Part shown: positions 32,634-41,287 of the stretch, piece after piece
Numbering within the stretch: position 1 is the stretch's first letter
Layout: each line of letters opens with the position of its first letter
Assembly: GCA_965662645.1 (NCBI GenBank)
Contig: CBFIII010000012.1
Location: 1-64,000 of the forward strand
Length of the DNA stretch: 64,000 bases
Source: UBA5342 sp965662645
GTDB taxonomy: Bacteria; Bacteroidota; Bacteroidia; Bacteroidales; UBA5342
Direction: 5' to 3'
Position numbers and translations under genes: made by a program
The notes under the pieces: generated by a model
Databases searched by the model: none
What the model was told of the DNA's origin: nothing
Seen by the model: only the letters and a program-made list of their open reading frames with translations

Positions 32634-33629
32634 ATGGACTACGCAGTAGATATCAGAGCGCTAAATGAGCGCATTGAGAAAGAAAGTGCCTTTGTTGATT
32701 CCATTACAATGGGGATGAGCAAGGTGATTGTAGGTCAAAAACATCTGGTTGAATCTCTGTTGATTGGTTTGTTGGCCGATGGACATATTCTATTAGAAGG
32801 GGTACCTGGTTTAGCAAAGACATTAGCAATTACTACATTGTCTGATGTAGTGGATTCTAAATTTAGTCGTATTCAGTTTACACCAGATTTATTACCTGCC
32901 GATGTTTTGGGTACTATGATTTATAGCCAGAAGAAGGAAGAGTTCGTCATTAAGAAAGGACCTATTTTTGCTAATTTTGTTTTGGCTGATGAGATTAACC
33001 GTGCGCCAGCAAAAGTGCAGAGTGCTTTGTTAGAAGCCATGCAGGAACGTCAAGTCACAATAGGGGAAAATACGTTTACTCTAGAAAAACCATTTTTAGT
33101 AATGGCGACTCAAAACCCTATTGAGCAAGAAGGAACTTATCCTTTGCCTGAGGCACAAGTCGATCGTTTTATGTTAAAGGTTATCATCGACTATCCTAAG
33201 AAAGAAGAAGAAAAAACAATTATACGTCATAACATCGCTAGTTCTTTCCCTAAAGCAACAGCCGTTTTGAAACCTAGTGATATTTTACGCGCTCGCGAAG
33301 TGGTAAAAGAAGTATATCTTGACGAAAAGATTGAGAAATATATCGTCGATATCGTTTTTGCATCTCGTTATCCTGCGGATTATGGTATGCCGGAACTAAA
33401 GGATATGATTGCTTTTGGTGGTTCTCCTCGTGCTTCTGTAAGTTTAGCTTTAGCTTCTCGTGCTTATGCTTTTATTAAGCGTCGTGGTTATGTTATTCCC
33501 GAAGATGTACGCGCTGTGTGTCATGATGTGATGCGCCACCGTATTGGTCTTACTTATGAGGCTGAAGCCAATAATATGACTTCCGAAGAAATTGTAAGTG
33601 AGATTTTAAATAAAGTAGAAGTGCCTTAA
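32634..33629 (+). CDS. MoxR-family AAA+ ATPase of the Bat operon
   Basis: The 331-residue AAA+ chaperone-like ATPase has Walker A GVPGLAKT (56-63), Walker B LADEINRAP, sensor ATQNPIEQEGTYPLPEAQ and arginine-finger-type block EAQVDRF. MoxR proteins work with von Willebrand A (VWA) domain partners, loading metal or maturing a target complex. Here it leads a set of VWA and TPR genes (DUF58, batA, batB, batC, batD) known in Bacteroides fragilis for aerotolerance. Confidence 0.93.
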   Translation: MDYAVDIRALNERIEKESAFVDSITMGMSKVIVGQKHLVESLLIGLLADGHILLEGVPGLAKTLAITTLSDVVDSKFSRIQFTPDLLPADVLGTMIYSQKKEEFVIKKGPIFANFVLADEINRAPAKVQSALLEAMQERQVTIGENTFTLEKPFLVMATQNPIEQEGTYPLPEAQVDRFMLKVIIDYPKKEEEKTIIRHNIASSFPKATAVLKPSDILRAREVVKEVYLDEKIEKYIVDIVFASRYPADYGMPELKDMIAFGGSPRASVSLALASRAYAFIKRRGYVIPEDVRAVCHDVMRHRIGLTYEAEANNMTSEEIVSEILNKVEVP

Positions 33630-33680
33630 AAAGATATCTAATGATCTTATGGGTTATTAGAAAATTTTGTTCTTTTTAAA

Positions 33681-33746
33681 TTAATGAACTACCCTGCTAT
33701 AATCAGATTGGGTATCAAATAATAAAACCCACCATGTGGGATTTAA
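33681..33746 (-). repeat. Dispersed intergenic repeat, copy 9 (internally deleted)
   Basis: On the minus strand: AAATCCCACATGGTGGG, then directly GATACCCAATCTGATTATAG and CAGGGTAGTTCATT. The central part with GCAGCTTGCTGC is missing, so only the two ends of a class I copy remain (66 bp). It sits between moxR and the DUF58 gene. Confidence 0.7.
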
Positions 33747-33758
33747 TTTTACCTCTGG

Positions 33759-34625
33759 ATGGAAACAACAGATTTACTTAAACGGGTCCGGCAAATAGAA
33801 ATTAAAACGCGAGGTCTCTCCAAGAACATCTTTGCAGGAGAATATCACTCTGCTTTTAAAGGACGTGGTATGACTTTTAGCGAAGTGCGTGAGTATCAGT
33901 ATGGCGATGATATTCGTAGTATTGATTGGAATGTTACTGCGCGTTTTAATAGTCCTTTTATTAAGATCTTTGAAGAAGAGCGAGAACTCACCGTCATGTT
34001 ACTTGTGGATGTTTCAGGAAGTCGTGAATTCGGGACTTTGACACAACTCAAGAAGAATATGATAACTGAGATGGCGGCTACCTTGGCTTTTTCAGCCATT
34101 CAGAATAACGATAAAATTGGCATTATCTTTTTTTCTGATAGGGTTGAGAAATTCATTCCTCCTAAGAAAGGGAAAAGTCATGTGCTTCAGATTATTAGGG
34201 AGTTGATTAATTTTTATCCTGAGCATAGGGGGACTAACATTTCAGAGGTGTTACGTTATCAGACTAATGTGATAAAGAAACGCTGTACTACTTTTGTTAT
34301 ATCAGATTTTATGGATGATAACATCGAAGATGCTTTGATGATTGCTTCCAAAAAACATGATTTAGTAGGTATTCAGGTTTATGATAAGCGTGATGGAGAA
34401 TTGGCCAATGCTGGTTTAATGAAACTGGTTGATGCTGAAAACGGTAAAGATTTGTGGGTAGATACATCTAATAGCTCTGTTCGTCAGCAGTATGCTAAAA
34501 GTTGGCACAAACGGCAGGAGGAGTTAAATCGTATCTTTACAAAATGTGGTGTGGATAATGTGAGTATCAGGACAGATGAAGATTATGTAAAAGGTTTAAT
34601 GCAACTTTTTAAAAAGCGGATGTAA
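33759..34625 (+). CDS. DUF58 domain protein, VWA-like, of the Bat operon
   Basis: The 288-residue soluble protein has the DUF58 signature GRGMTFSEVREYQYGDDIRS spread over residues 36-55 and continuing IDWNVTAR, and a VWA-like metal site DVSGS (84-88). It commonly pairs with MoxR; the two probably form a chaperone complex. Its stop overlaps the start of the next gene (TAATG). Confidence 0.9.
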   Translation: METTDLLKRVRQIEIKTRGLSKNIFAGEYHSAFKGRGMTFSEVREYQYGDDIRSIDWNVTARFNSPFIKIFEEERELTVMLLVDVSGSREFGTLTQLKKNMITEMAATLAFSAIQNNDKIGIIFFSDRVEKFIPPKKGKSHVLQIIRELINFYPEHRGTNISEVLRYQTNVIKKRCTTFVISDFMDDNIEDALMIASKKHDLVGIQVYDKRDGELANAGLMKLVDAENGKDLWVDTSNSSVRQQYAKSWHKRQEELNRIFTKCGVDNVSIRTDEDYVKGLMQLFKKRM

Positions 34626-35629
34626 TGTTAAAACAATTTATAAATAAAGGATTAGTATTATTGTTACTATTGCCCTCATTGGTTGCTGCTCAGGATGTGA
34701 GTGTGAAAGCAAGTATGGACTCTGTTGCAATGCTTATAGGACATCAGACCAAGTTGACTCTTGAGATGACAAAACCCAAAGATGCGGACATTTCATTTCC
34801 TTTGGTTCTTGATACTTTGATGGATAAAGTAGAAGTGTTGAAGCGTTCTGCTATTGATACCACTTTTGTGGGGAATGATCGCGAACACCTCACACAGGAT
34901 TTTGTGATTACTTCTTTTGATAGTGGCTTTTATTACATTCCTCCTTTTGAGTTTGAGATACAGGCTAATAGTGGTGGTGGCGTTATTAATACCAATCCTT
35001 TGGCTTTGAAAATATACACTTATCAGATCGATTCTATCCAAGGGTTATTTGATCTTAAGCCAGTAAAAAAAATACCATTAACATTTAAGGAAGTACTTCC
35101 TTTCCTAAAATGGGGCGGTCTAGCTCTTGTTTTAATTCTTTTAGGTCTGTGGGCTTATTTACGTTTCAAAAGAGAAGGCGCTGTCTTTGTCCATAAAGAA
35201 GAGCCTAAAGAACCTCCATATATTCTGGCTTTTCGTGAGTTGGAGCGTATTAGGGATGAGAAACTTTGGCAAAAAGGTAAGGAAAAAATATTTTACACTG
35301 ATCTTACTGATACCTTAAGAACTTATATCGATGGGCGTTTTCAGGTAGTGGGGATGGAGCAGACTTCTGATGAAATATTAAAAGACATTAAAGGCAAGCT
35401 AGAGAAAGATGATTACAAAAAGCTAGAGAGCACATTAAAGTTAGCCGATCTCGTTAAGTTTGCAAAATTGACTCCTTTAATGGATGAAAGTGAACAGTGT
35501 ATAAAAGATGCTTATGCCTTTGTGGATCACACTAAGCCTTCTTTGATAGAAGACGAAGATGAAGATAAAAGTGAAGAAGATGAGCCTAATGACGAAGTAG
35601 TAAATAAAGAAAAGCCTGCTGAGGTTTAA
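34625..35629 (+). CDS. Membrane protein of the Bat operon, BatD-N-like periplasmic domain
   Basis: The 334-residue protein has a signal peptide (MLKQFINKGLVLLLLLPSLV, cleavage after AQ), a periplasmic beta-rich domain of about 130 residues resembling the start of BatD, one transmembrane helix (about 158-178, WGGLALVLILLGLWAY) and a cytosolic helical domain ending in an acidic tail (EDEDEDKSEEDE). It has no catalytic motif that I recognise. Genes of this shape stand between DUF58 and batA in other Bacteroidota. Confidence 0.75.
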   Translation: MLKQFINKGLVLLLLLPSLVAAQDVSVKASMDSVAMLIGHQTKLTLEMTKPKDADISFPLVLDTLMDKVEVLKRSAIDTTFVGNDREHLTQDFVITSFDSGFYYIPPFEFEIQANSGGGVINTNPLALKIYTYQIDSIQGLFDLKPVKKIPLTFKEVLPFLKWGGLALVLILLGLWAYLRFKREGAVFVHKEEPKEPPYILAFRELERIRDEKLWQKGKEKIFYTDLTDTLRTYIDGRFQVVGMEQTSDEILKDIKGKLEKDDYKKLESTLKLADLVKFAKLTPLMDESEQCIKDAYAFVDHTKPSLIEDEDEDKSEEDEPNDEVVNKEKPAEV

Positions 35630-35642
35630 ATAAAAATATATT

Positions 35643-36629
35643 ATGGTGACTTACGCTAATCCAGGAAATTTCTGGTTGTATTTAATTTTTATCCCGATAA
35701 TAGGATGGTATGTATGGAAACAGCATACGATGAATGCGACAATACAAATGTCTTCTTTAAGTCCTTTCACAGGAATGAAGCGTTCGTATAAGTATTACTT
35801 ACGTCATTTGCCTTTTGTGTTGCGTCTGTTAGCTATTGCTTTAATAATATTTGTTTTAGCTCGTCCACAATCGACCAATAAATGGAGTAATACGACGACG
35901 GAAGGTATTGATATTGTAATGGCTGTCGATTTGTCGGGTAGTATGCAAGCTCAAGATCTTAAACCTAACCGTTTGCAAGCGGCTATTGATGTAGCTACTG
36001 GTTTTGTTGCTGAGCGCAAGAATGATAAAATGGGCTTGGTGGTATTTGCTGGCGAGAGCTTTACGCAATGTCCGTTAACGACTGATCAATCCGTATTGAT
36101 TAATCTATTTAAAGCAATTCCTCAGATAGAACTTGAGGATGGAACGGCTATTGGGATGGGATTATCTACGGCTATTGCTCGTATTAAAGATAGTGATGCC
36201 AAATCTAAAGTTATCATCCTTCTTACCGATGGTGAGAATAATGCTGGTGAGATAACGCCTGAAACGGCAGCTGGTATGGCCAAGACATTTGGTATTCGTG
36301 TTTATACTATTGGGGTTGGAACCAATGGAACTGCACCATTTCCTGTTCAGACTGCTTTTGGTGTGAGGTATCAGCAAATTCCTGTAAAGATAGACGAAGA
36401 CTTATTACGTAAGATTGCTACCGATACGGGTGGTGAATATTTTCGTGCTACCGATAATGCAGCATTAGAAGCTATATATGCTAAGATAGATCAGTTGGAG
36501 AAAACGAAGATTGAGAAAAAAGAATACAGTAAGAAAACAGAAGAATATTGGCGTTATGCGATTTTAGCTTTATTCTTATTGTTGGGCGAAATCATATTGC
36601 GTCAAACGTTATTGCGCACAGTGCCTTAG
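35643..36629 (+). CDS. batA: BatA, VWA-domain membrane protein
   Basis: The 328-residue protein has two N-terminal transmembrane helices (about 9-25 and 56-75), a VWA domain with the metal-ion-dependent adhesion site DLSGS (96-100), TTD and TDGENN motifs, and a C-terminal transmembrane helix (about 303-322). It is part of the Bat complex linked to oxygen and envelope stress tolerance; the biochemical activity is not established. Confidence 0.92.
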   Translation: MVTYANPGNFWLYLIFIPIIGWYVWKQHTMNATIQMSSLSPFTGMKRSYKYYLRHLPFVLRLLAIALIIFVLARPQSTNKWSNTTTEGIDIVMAVDLSGSMQAQDLKPNRLQAAIDVATGFVAERKNDKMGLVVFAGESFTQCPLTTDQSVLINLFKAIPQIELEDGTAIGMGLSTAIARIKDSDAKSKVIILLTDGENNAGEITPETAAGMAKTFGIRVYTIGVGTNGTAPFPVQTAFGVRYQQIPVKIDEDLLRKIATDTGGEYFRATDNAALEAIYAKIDQLEKTKIEKKEYSKKTEEYWRYAILALFLLLGEIILRQTLLRTVP

Positions 36630-36745
36630 TTTATAAGTTGTATGCACGATCGGTGTATTTATAGTGTTGTTATTTAATTATTAATAAAAACTGGTGGTTT
36701 CTATCAGTTTAGGTGTCTCGTAAGAGATCAAAAGAGAATACTAAT

Positions 36746-37777
36746 ATGTTTCAATTTGCACATTCAGAAGCACTTTATTTGTTTGCATTGGTGCCTTTAT
36801 TAATGGCACTTTTTATTTGGGGCCGTGTTCGCCGTAAAAAACAGTTGCGTGACTTTGGTGAAGATGATGTTATTGGGCAATTGATGCCCGATGTGTCACC
36901 TAAACGACCGGTTTTAAAATTTTACCTTGTATTATTAGGTGTTGTTGCTATGATTTTTGTGATTGCTGGACCTCAGTTTGGGTCTAAGCTGCAAACGTCT
37001 AAGCGTAAGGGGATAGAATTGATTATTGCGTTGGATGTGTCCAATTCTATGTTAGCTGAGGACATTAAACCTAATCGTTTGGAACGTGCTAAGCAAGCTA
37101 TATCCCAATTGGTTGATAAGTTAGGAAATGATAAAATAGGTTTGATTGTTTTTGCAGGAGATGCTTATACGCAATTACCTATTACTACTGATTATGTATC
37201 GGCAAAAATGTTTTTATCTACTATTAATACGGGTATTGTACCACGACAAGGAACGTCTATTGGTAAAGCCATAGATCTCGGCGTACGTTCGTTTGGCTCA
37301 CAAGAGGATATGAGTCGTGCTATCATAGTGATAACCGATGGAGAAAACCACGAAGATGATGCTATAAAAGCGGCTACAGCTGCTCAAGAAAAAGGTATTA
37401 TTGTATATACCGTAGGTATGGGATCTAAGCAAGGAGCTCCCATTCCTATTGGAGGTAATAATAACTTTAGGAAAGATAAAGATGGTCATGTAGTTATTAC
37501 TAAGTTGGATGAAAAAATGTTGCAAGAAATTGCGGTAGCTGGTGGCGGTAAGAGTATCCGCGCTAATAATACCAAGGTAGGATTATCTGAACTGTTAAAA
37601 GATTTGAATAGTCTGGAAAAGAGTGAGATAGAAGCTAAGATTTATAGTGAATATGATGACCAATTTCAATGGCTGGCTTGGATTGCTCTTTTGATATTGG
37701 TTATTGAAATTTTTGTCTTGGAGCGCAAAAATCGTTATCTTAAGGATATTAAACTTTTTAAGAATGATGAGCAATAA
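36746..37777 (+). CDS. batB: BatB, VWA-domain membrane protein
   Basis: A 343-residue paralogue of BatA with the same layout: helices near 8-25 and 57-75, VWA metal site DVSNS (97-101), TDGENHED, C-terminal helix (about 315-333). The ATG at 36746 is preferred over a GTG at 36713, which would add eleven polar residues before the first helix. Its 3' end overlaps the next gene by 11 bases. Confidence 0.92.
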   Translation: MFQFAHSEALYLFALVPLLMALFIWGRVRRKKQLRDFGEDDVIGQLMPDVSPKRPVLKFYLVLLGVVAMIFVIAGPQFGSKLQTSKRKGIELIIALDVSNSMLAEDIKPNRLERAKQAISQLVDKLGNDKIGLIVFAGDAYTQLPITTDYVSAKMFLSTINTGIVPRQGTSIGKAIDLGVRSFGSQEDMSRAIIVITDGENHEDDAIKAATAAQEKGIIVYTVGMGSKQGAPIPIGGNNNFRKDKDGHVVITKLDEKMLQEIAVAGGGKSIRANNTKVGLSELLKDLNSLEKSEIEAKIYSEYDDQFQWLAWIALLILVIEIFVLERKNRYLKDIKLFKNDEQ

Positions 37778-38534
37778 ACTTTCACATAAGATACAGTTTA
37801 CGTTGACGGTTGCCGAAAGTAAACGTCTGATCGCTTTAGGGCTAAAGAAATATGCTCCTGTGGTTTCTCGTTTGCAACATGGGATTGTTCTTATCACTAA
37901 AGGGACTACAAATACCTATGTGGCAAAAGAATTAACCGATTTGAGTTTGGCTTCTGGTGATTTTGTAAATGGTCATATTTTGCCGTCAAAGACGATTAAA
38001 CATTTAGAAAAACAAAAGGCGATATCCGAAATAGTATTGAAAAAAGGACAATTGCTTGAGGATTCCTTTCCTGAGATATTGGAAATGATGAAGCCTGGTG
38101 ATGTGATATTTAAAGGTGCTAATATTATTAATTATGCTAAACGTCAAGCAGGTGTTGTCATTATGCATCCCAAAGGTGGAACGTGCCACTTGATTGAACC
38201 TGCTATAGAAAAGCATCAATTACATTTGATTATTCCGGTAGGATTAGAAAAAGATAGTAGTGGTGATATCGATATTCTTTCAGAGCAATCGAAAGAACTA
38301 AAAGTTAACGCAGATGGAAATGCGCCTTGGATTTGGTCTTTGAGAGGCGATATTTTTACTGAGATAGAAGCCATAAAACAGTTTGCAAATGTGGCTGTTA
38401 TTCCAATAGCCAAAGGAGGTATTGCTGGAGCAGAAGGTGCTGTCACCTTGATTGTTTCTGGTGCCAAAGAAGAAGTAGATATAATAAGTAAAATAGTAGA
38501 TACAATACAAGGGGAGGTTGATTATGTTGAATAA
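37767..38534 (+). CDS. Uncharacterised protein inserted between batB and batC
   Basis: The 255-residue soluble protein has no signal peptide or membrane helix. It shows ordered alternating strands and glycine motifs: KGTTNTYVAKEL (45-56), GDVIFKGANII (111-121), MHPKGGT (133-139), PVGLEKD (157-163) and KGGIAGAEGAVTLIV (216-230). The GTTNTxxAxEL and GDVIxxGA patterns recall the sugar-isomerase/CoA-transferase (ISOCOT) fold, an inference only; I recall similar proteins in anaerobic Firmicutes and archaea but no function. It overlaps batB by 11 bases and batC by 11, so it is fully coupled to the Bat operon. The ATG at 37767 is chosen (another lies one codon upstream). Confidence 0.7.
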   Translation: MSNKLSHKIQFTLTVAESKRLIALGLKKYAPVVSRLQHGIVLITKGTTNTYVAKELTDLSLASGDFVNGHILPSKTIKHLEKQKAISEIVLKKGQLLEDSFPEILEMMKPGDVIFKGANIINYAKRQAGVVIMHPKGGTCHLIEPAIEKHQLHLIIPVGLEKDSSGDIDILSEQSKELKVNADGNAPWIWSLRGDIFTEIEAIKQFANVAVIPIAKGGIAGAEGAVTLIVSGAKEEVDIISKIVDTIQGEVDYVE

Positions 38535-39288
38535 GACAGTTCGATACAGTTTATTGTTGTTTGTGGTCTGGGGCTTTAGTTTCAGTGTTAATGCTCAGCG
38601 TGAACGCTCCATGGCAAGGAAAGGAAATCGTTTTTATGCTGACTCGGCTTTTACAAAGGCGGAAGTGGCTTATATGAAGGCTTTAAGTGAAAATGCTGAT
38701 TTTAAAGAGGCTCAGTATAATATGGCTAATACTTCTATTCGTCAGCAGAAGTTTGATGAGGCTCTAGAACAGTTGGAGGCCTTAAGTGCCGATGCTAGAG
38801 AATCTAATGAAGCTGCAGAGATTTATCATAATATGGGGAATGCTTATTTAGGAAAATATCAGATCAGTCTTCAGGATCAAGAAAAAGCTAAGTCTGCGGG
38901 AGAGATTCTGGATAAAGGAATAGAGGCCTATAAACAATCTTTACGTTATAATGCGGCAGATGATGAAACACGGTATAATTTAGCTGTAGCTCAAAAATTG
39001 AAGAAAGAAGGACCTCCTCCTCAAGATCAACAGCAGAAACAAGATCAAAAAGATCAGGATAAGAAAGACCAAGATCAAAAAGAACAGGATCAGAAACAAA
39101 ACGATCAGCAAAAAGAACAACAAGATAAACAAGATCAGCAACAGCAACAACAACCCGATAAGATTTCAAAAGAAGATGCTGAAAAGATTTTGAATGCGAT
39201 GATGCAGGAAGAAAAGGAATTACAAGAAGATCAAAAAGAGAAACAAAAAGCGAAAGCTAGAGCTGTAAGGGTAGAGAAAGAATGGTAG
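38524..39288 (+). CDS. batC: BatC, TPR protein with Gln/Lys/Asp-rich tail
   Basis: The 254-residue protein has a signal peptide (VRYSLLLFVVWGFSFSVNAQ), two or three TPR units (about 25-165; FYADSAFTKAEVAYMKAL, AQYNMANTSIRQQKFDEALE) and a charged low-complexity tail (about 165-215) of QDQKDQ repeats. A C-terminal helix follows (EDAEKILNAMMQEEKEL). It is probably a periplasmic scaffold for BatA and BatB. The ATG at 38524 lies inside the previous gene. Confidence 0.88.
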   Translation: MLNKTVRYSLLLFVVWGFSFSVNAQRERSMARKGNRFYADSAFTKAEVAYMKALSENADFKEAQYNMANTSIRQQKFDEALEQLEALSADARESNEAAEIYHNMGNAYLGKYQISLQDQEKAKSAGEILDKGIEAYKQSLRYNAADDETRYNLAVAQKLKKEGPPPQDQQQKQDQKDQDKKDQDQKEQDQKQNDQQKEQQDKQDQQQQQQPDKISKEDAEKILNAMMQEEKELQEDQKEKQKAKARAVRVEKEW

Positions 39289-39304
39289 GCTTCTTTTTTT
39301 AAAA

Positions 39305-39337
39305 TTGCCAGTATTTCTTATTATTCAATTACCTTTG
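39305..39337 (+). promoter_or_regulatory. Internal promoter before batD
   Basis: TTG (39305-39307), a 22-bp spacer, TACCTTTG (39330-39337) followed by C, 34 bases before the batD ATG. Confidence 0.55.
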
Positions 39338-39371
39338 CATCTTAATTTTAATTCGAAAGGAAATCGGAAAA

Positions 39372-41168
39372 ATGAAGCGTAATTATTTAATTTTATTTTT
39401 CTTATTAGTTATAACATTACTGAACGCACAAGACGTAAGTTTTACTGCTTCAGCTCCTTCTGCTGTTGTGGTTGGCACTCAGTTTCGTTTAACTTATAAG
39501 CTAACAGCTGATGGTGAGGATTTAAGAGCTCCATCATTTACTAACTTTAGACATTTAGCAGGACCTAGTACCTCTAGTTCTTCTAGTATTTCTATTGTTA
39601 ATGGCAAGATGACTAAGGAGGTAGCTAATACCTATACTTATGTTTTGATGGCAGAGAATGAAGGCACTTTCACTATTGCGCCAGCGAGTGTAAAAGTGAA
39701 AGGGAAAGTCTATAAAACAAATACTCTTACTGTTAAAGTACTAAAAGAAGAAAGTCAAGCTGCCGCTAAAGTGCAAAAAAGCACTGGAGGTATTTCATCT
39801 GATGATGTTTTTCTGAAAACAACAGTGACTAAGCATCATGTGTATCAACAAGAGTATTTGGTGGCTACCGTGAAACTCTATACCCGTGTTAATATTGGGG
39901 GTGTTGATAATGTGGAATTTCCTGATTATAATGGTTTTTTAGCCTATGATTTAGTTAAGCCTTCTCAAATTAATTACACTGTAGAGAATGTAGATGGAAG
40001 GAATTATAATGCTGCAATTTTACGCCAAACCTTGCTTTATCCCCAGCGTAGTGGTCAGTTAAAAATTGATGTAGCACATCTCGATGCTGTTGTTCGAATT
40101 CGTTCTAACAGAGGACAGCAAGATTTATTTGGGGATTTCTTTTCAACGTATCAGGATGTTCGTAAGTCGCTTAAGACTAAACCTCAAACGATAACTGTGG
40201 ATCCTTTCCCTGCTGGGCGTCCAGATTCTTTTTCGGGTATTTCAACTACTGGATTGACGGTAAAATCTTCATTAGACAAGACTACTGTTAAGGCCAATGA
40301 ACCTGTTACACTGAAGATAACTATCAGTGGAAATGGTAACCTTAAATTGATTAATACACCAGAGATTGCTTTTCCTGCCGATTTTGAAGCGTATGATCCT
40401 AAAGTGGTCAATAATCTTTCCAATACAAAAGCTGGAGTCACTGGCTCTCGTACTTTTGAGTATTTGGTAATACCTCGTTATGCTGGCGATTTTAAGATCC
40501 CTTCTTATACGTTGAGTTATTTTGATCTTAAAAGTAAGACTTATAAAAGTGTTACCACTTCTGATTATGATCTAAAAGTAGAGAAAGGAGAAGGTGATGA
40601 AAATGCTGCGCCTACTTCAACTTTTGCTAATAAAGAAAATGTAAAATTTTTAGGAAAAGATATTCGTTTTATAAAAACAGGATCTATTGAGCTTTTGCCA
40701 AAAGACCATTATTTAATTGCTAAGCCTTGGTTTTTATGGTGTTATATTCTTATTTCGTTTCTTTCTGTTGTTCTTATTCTTCTTTTCAAAACTGTGCGTA
40801 AGAATAATGCTGATGTGGTGAAAGTAAAAAACAAGAAAGCTAATAAGATGGCTCAAAAACGTATGAAGATAGCTCGTCAACTGATGAATCAATCAGAGAA
40901 TGAGAAATTCTACGAAGAAGTATTGAATGCTTTGTGGGGTTATCTTAGTAATAAATTGAATTTGCCTGCTTCTCAACATAACCGCGACAGAGTGAAAGAA
41001 TTGTTGCGCGATAGACAGGTGGATGAAACGTATATCACGGAGATGAATGACCTTTTGGATATGTGTGAGTTTGCACGCTATGCGCCATCGGCAGTAAGTG
41101 CTAGTAACCAAAATATTTATGATCGATCAGTCGATTTAATTAGTAATTTAGACAATTCAGTCAAATAA
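39372..41168 (+). CDS. batD: BatD, oxygen tolerance membrane protein
   Basis: The 598-residue protein has a signal peptide (MKRNYLILFFLLVITLLNAQ), long tandem beta-sandwich domains in the periplasm (about 20-430), a transmembrane helix (about 453-475, WFLWCYILISFLSVVLILLF) and a cytosolic helical domain. It matches the BatD family in the SFTASAPSAVVVGTQFRLTY opening. Family genomes often carry batE next; here an unrelated exporter follows after 119 bases. Confidence 0.9.
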   Translation: MKRNYLILFFLLVITLLNAQDVSFTASAPSAVVVGTQFRLTYKLTADGEDLRAPSFTNFRHLAGPSTSSSSSISIVNGKMTKEVANTYTYVLMAENEGTFTIAPASVKVKGKVYKTNTLTVKVLKEESQAAAKVQKSTGGISSDDVFLKTTVTKHHVYQQEYLVATVKLYTRVNIGGVDNVEFPDYNGFLAYDLVKPSQINYTVENVDGRNYNAAILRQTLLYPQRSGQLKIDVAHLDAVVRIRSNRGQQDLFGDFFSTYQDVRKSLKTKPQTITVDPFPAGRPDSFSGISTTGLTVKSSLDKTTVKANEPVTLKITISGNGNLKLINTPEIAFPADFEAYDPKVVNNLSNTKAGVTGSRTFEYLVIPRYAGDFKIPSYTLSYFDLKSKTYKSVTTSDYDLKVEKGEGDENAAPTSTFANKENVKFLGKDIRFIKTGSIELLPKDHYLIAKPWFLWCYILISFLSVVLILLFKTVRKNNADVVKVKNKKANKMAQKRMKIARQLMNQSENEKFYEEVLNALWGYLSNKLNLPASQHNRDRVKELLRDRQVDETYITEMNDLLDMCEFARYAPSAVSASNQNIYDRSVDLISNLDNSVK

Positions 41169-41203
41169 TTATTATATAGAGTGTAAGGATGAAAGTAATA
41201 CCT

Positions 41204-41211
41204 TATTTTTG
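41204..41211 (+). promoter_or_regulatory. -7 promoter box of the ABC exporter gene
   Basis: TATTTTTG followed by C, 76 bases before the ATG; no -33 TTG at normal spacing. Confidence 0.4.
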
Positions 41212-41287
41212 CCGCGATAGTGTTTGATATGTTTACTGGGGGCATTCTTTTTGTCTCGTGACTTTTTTTTAAACTAAGACAAAATTA

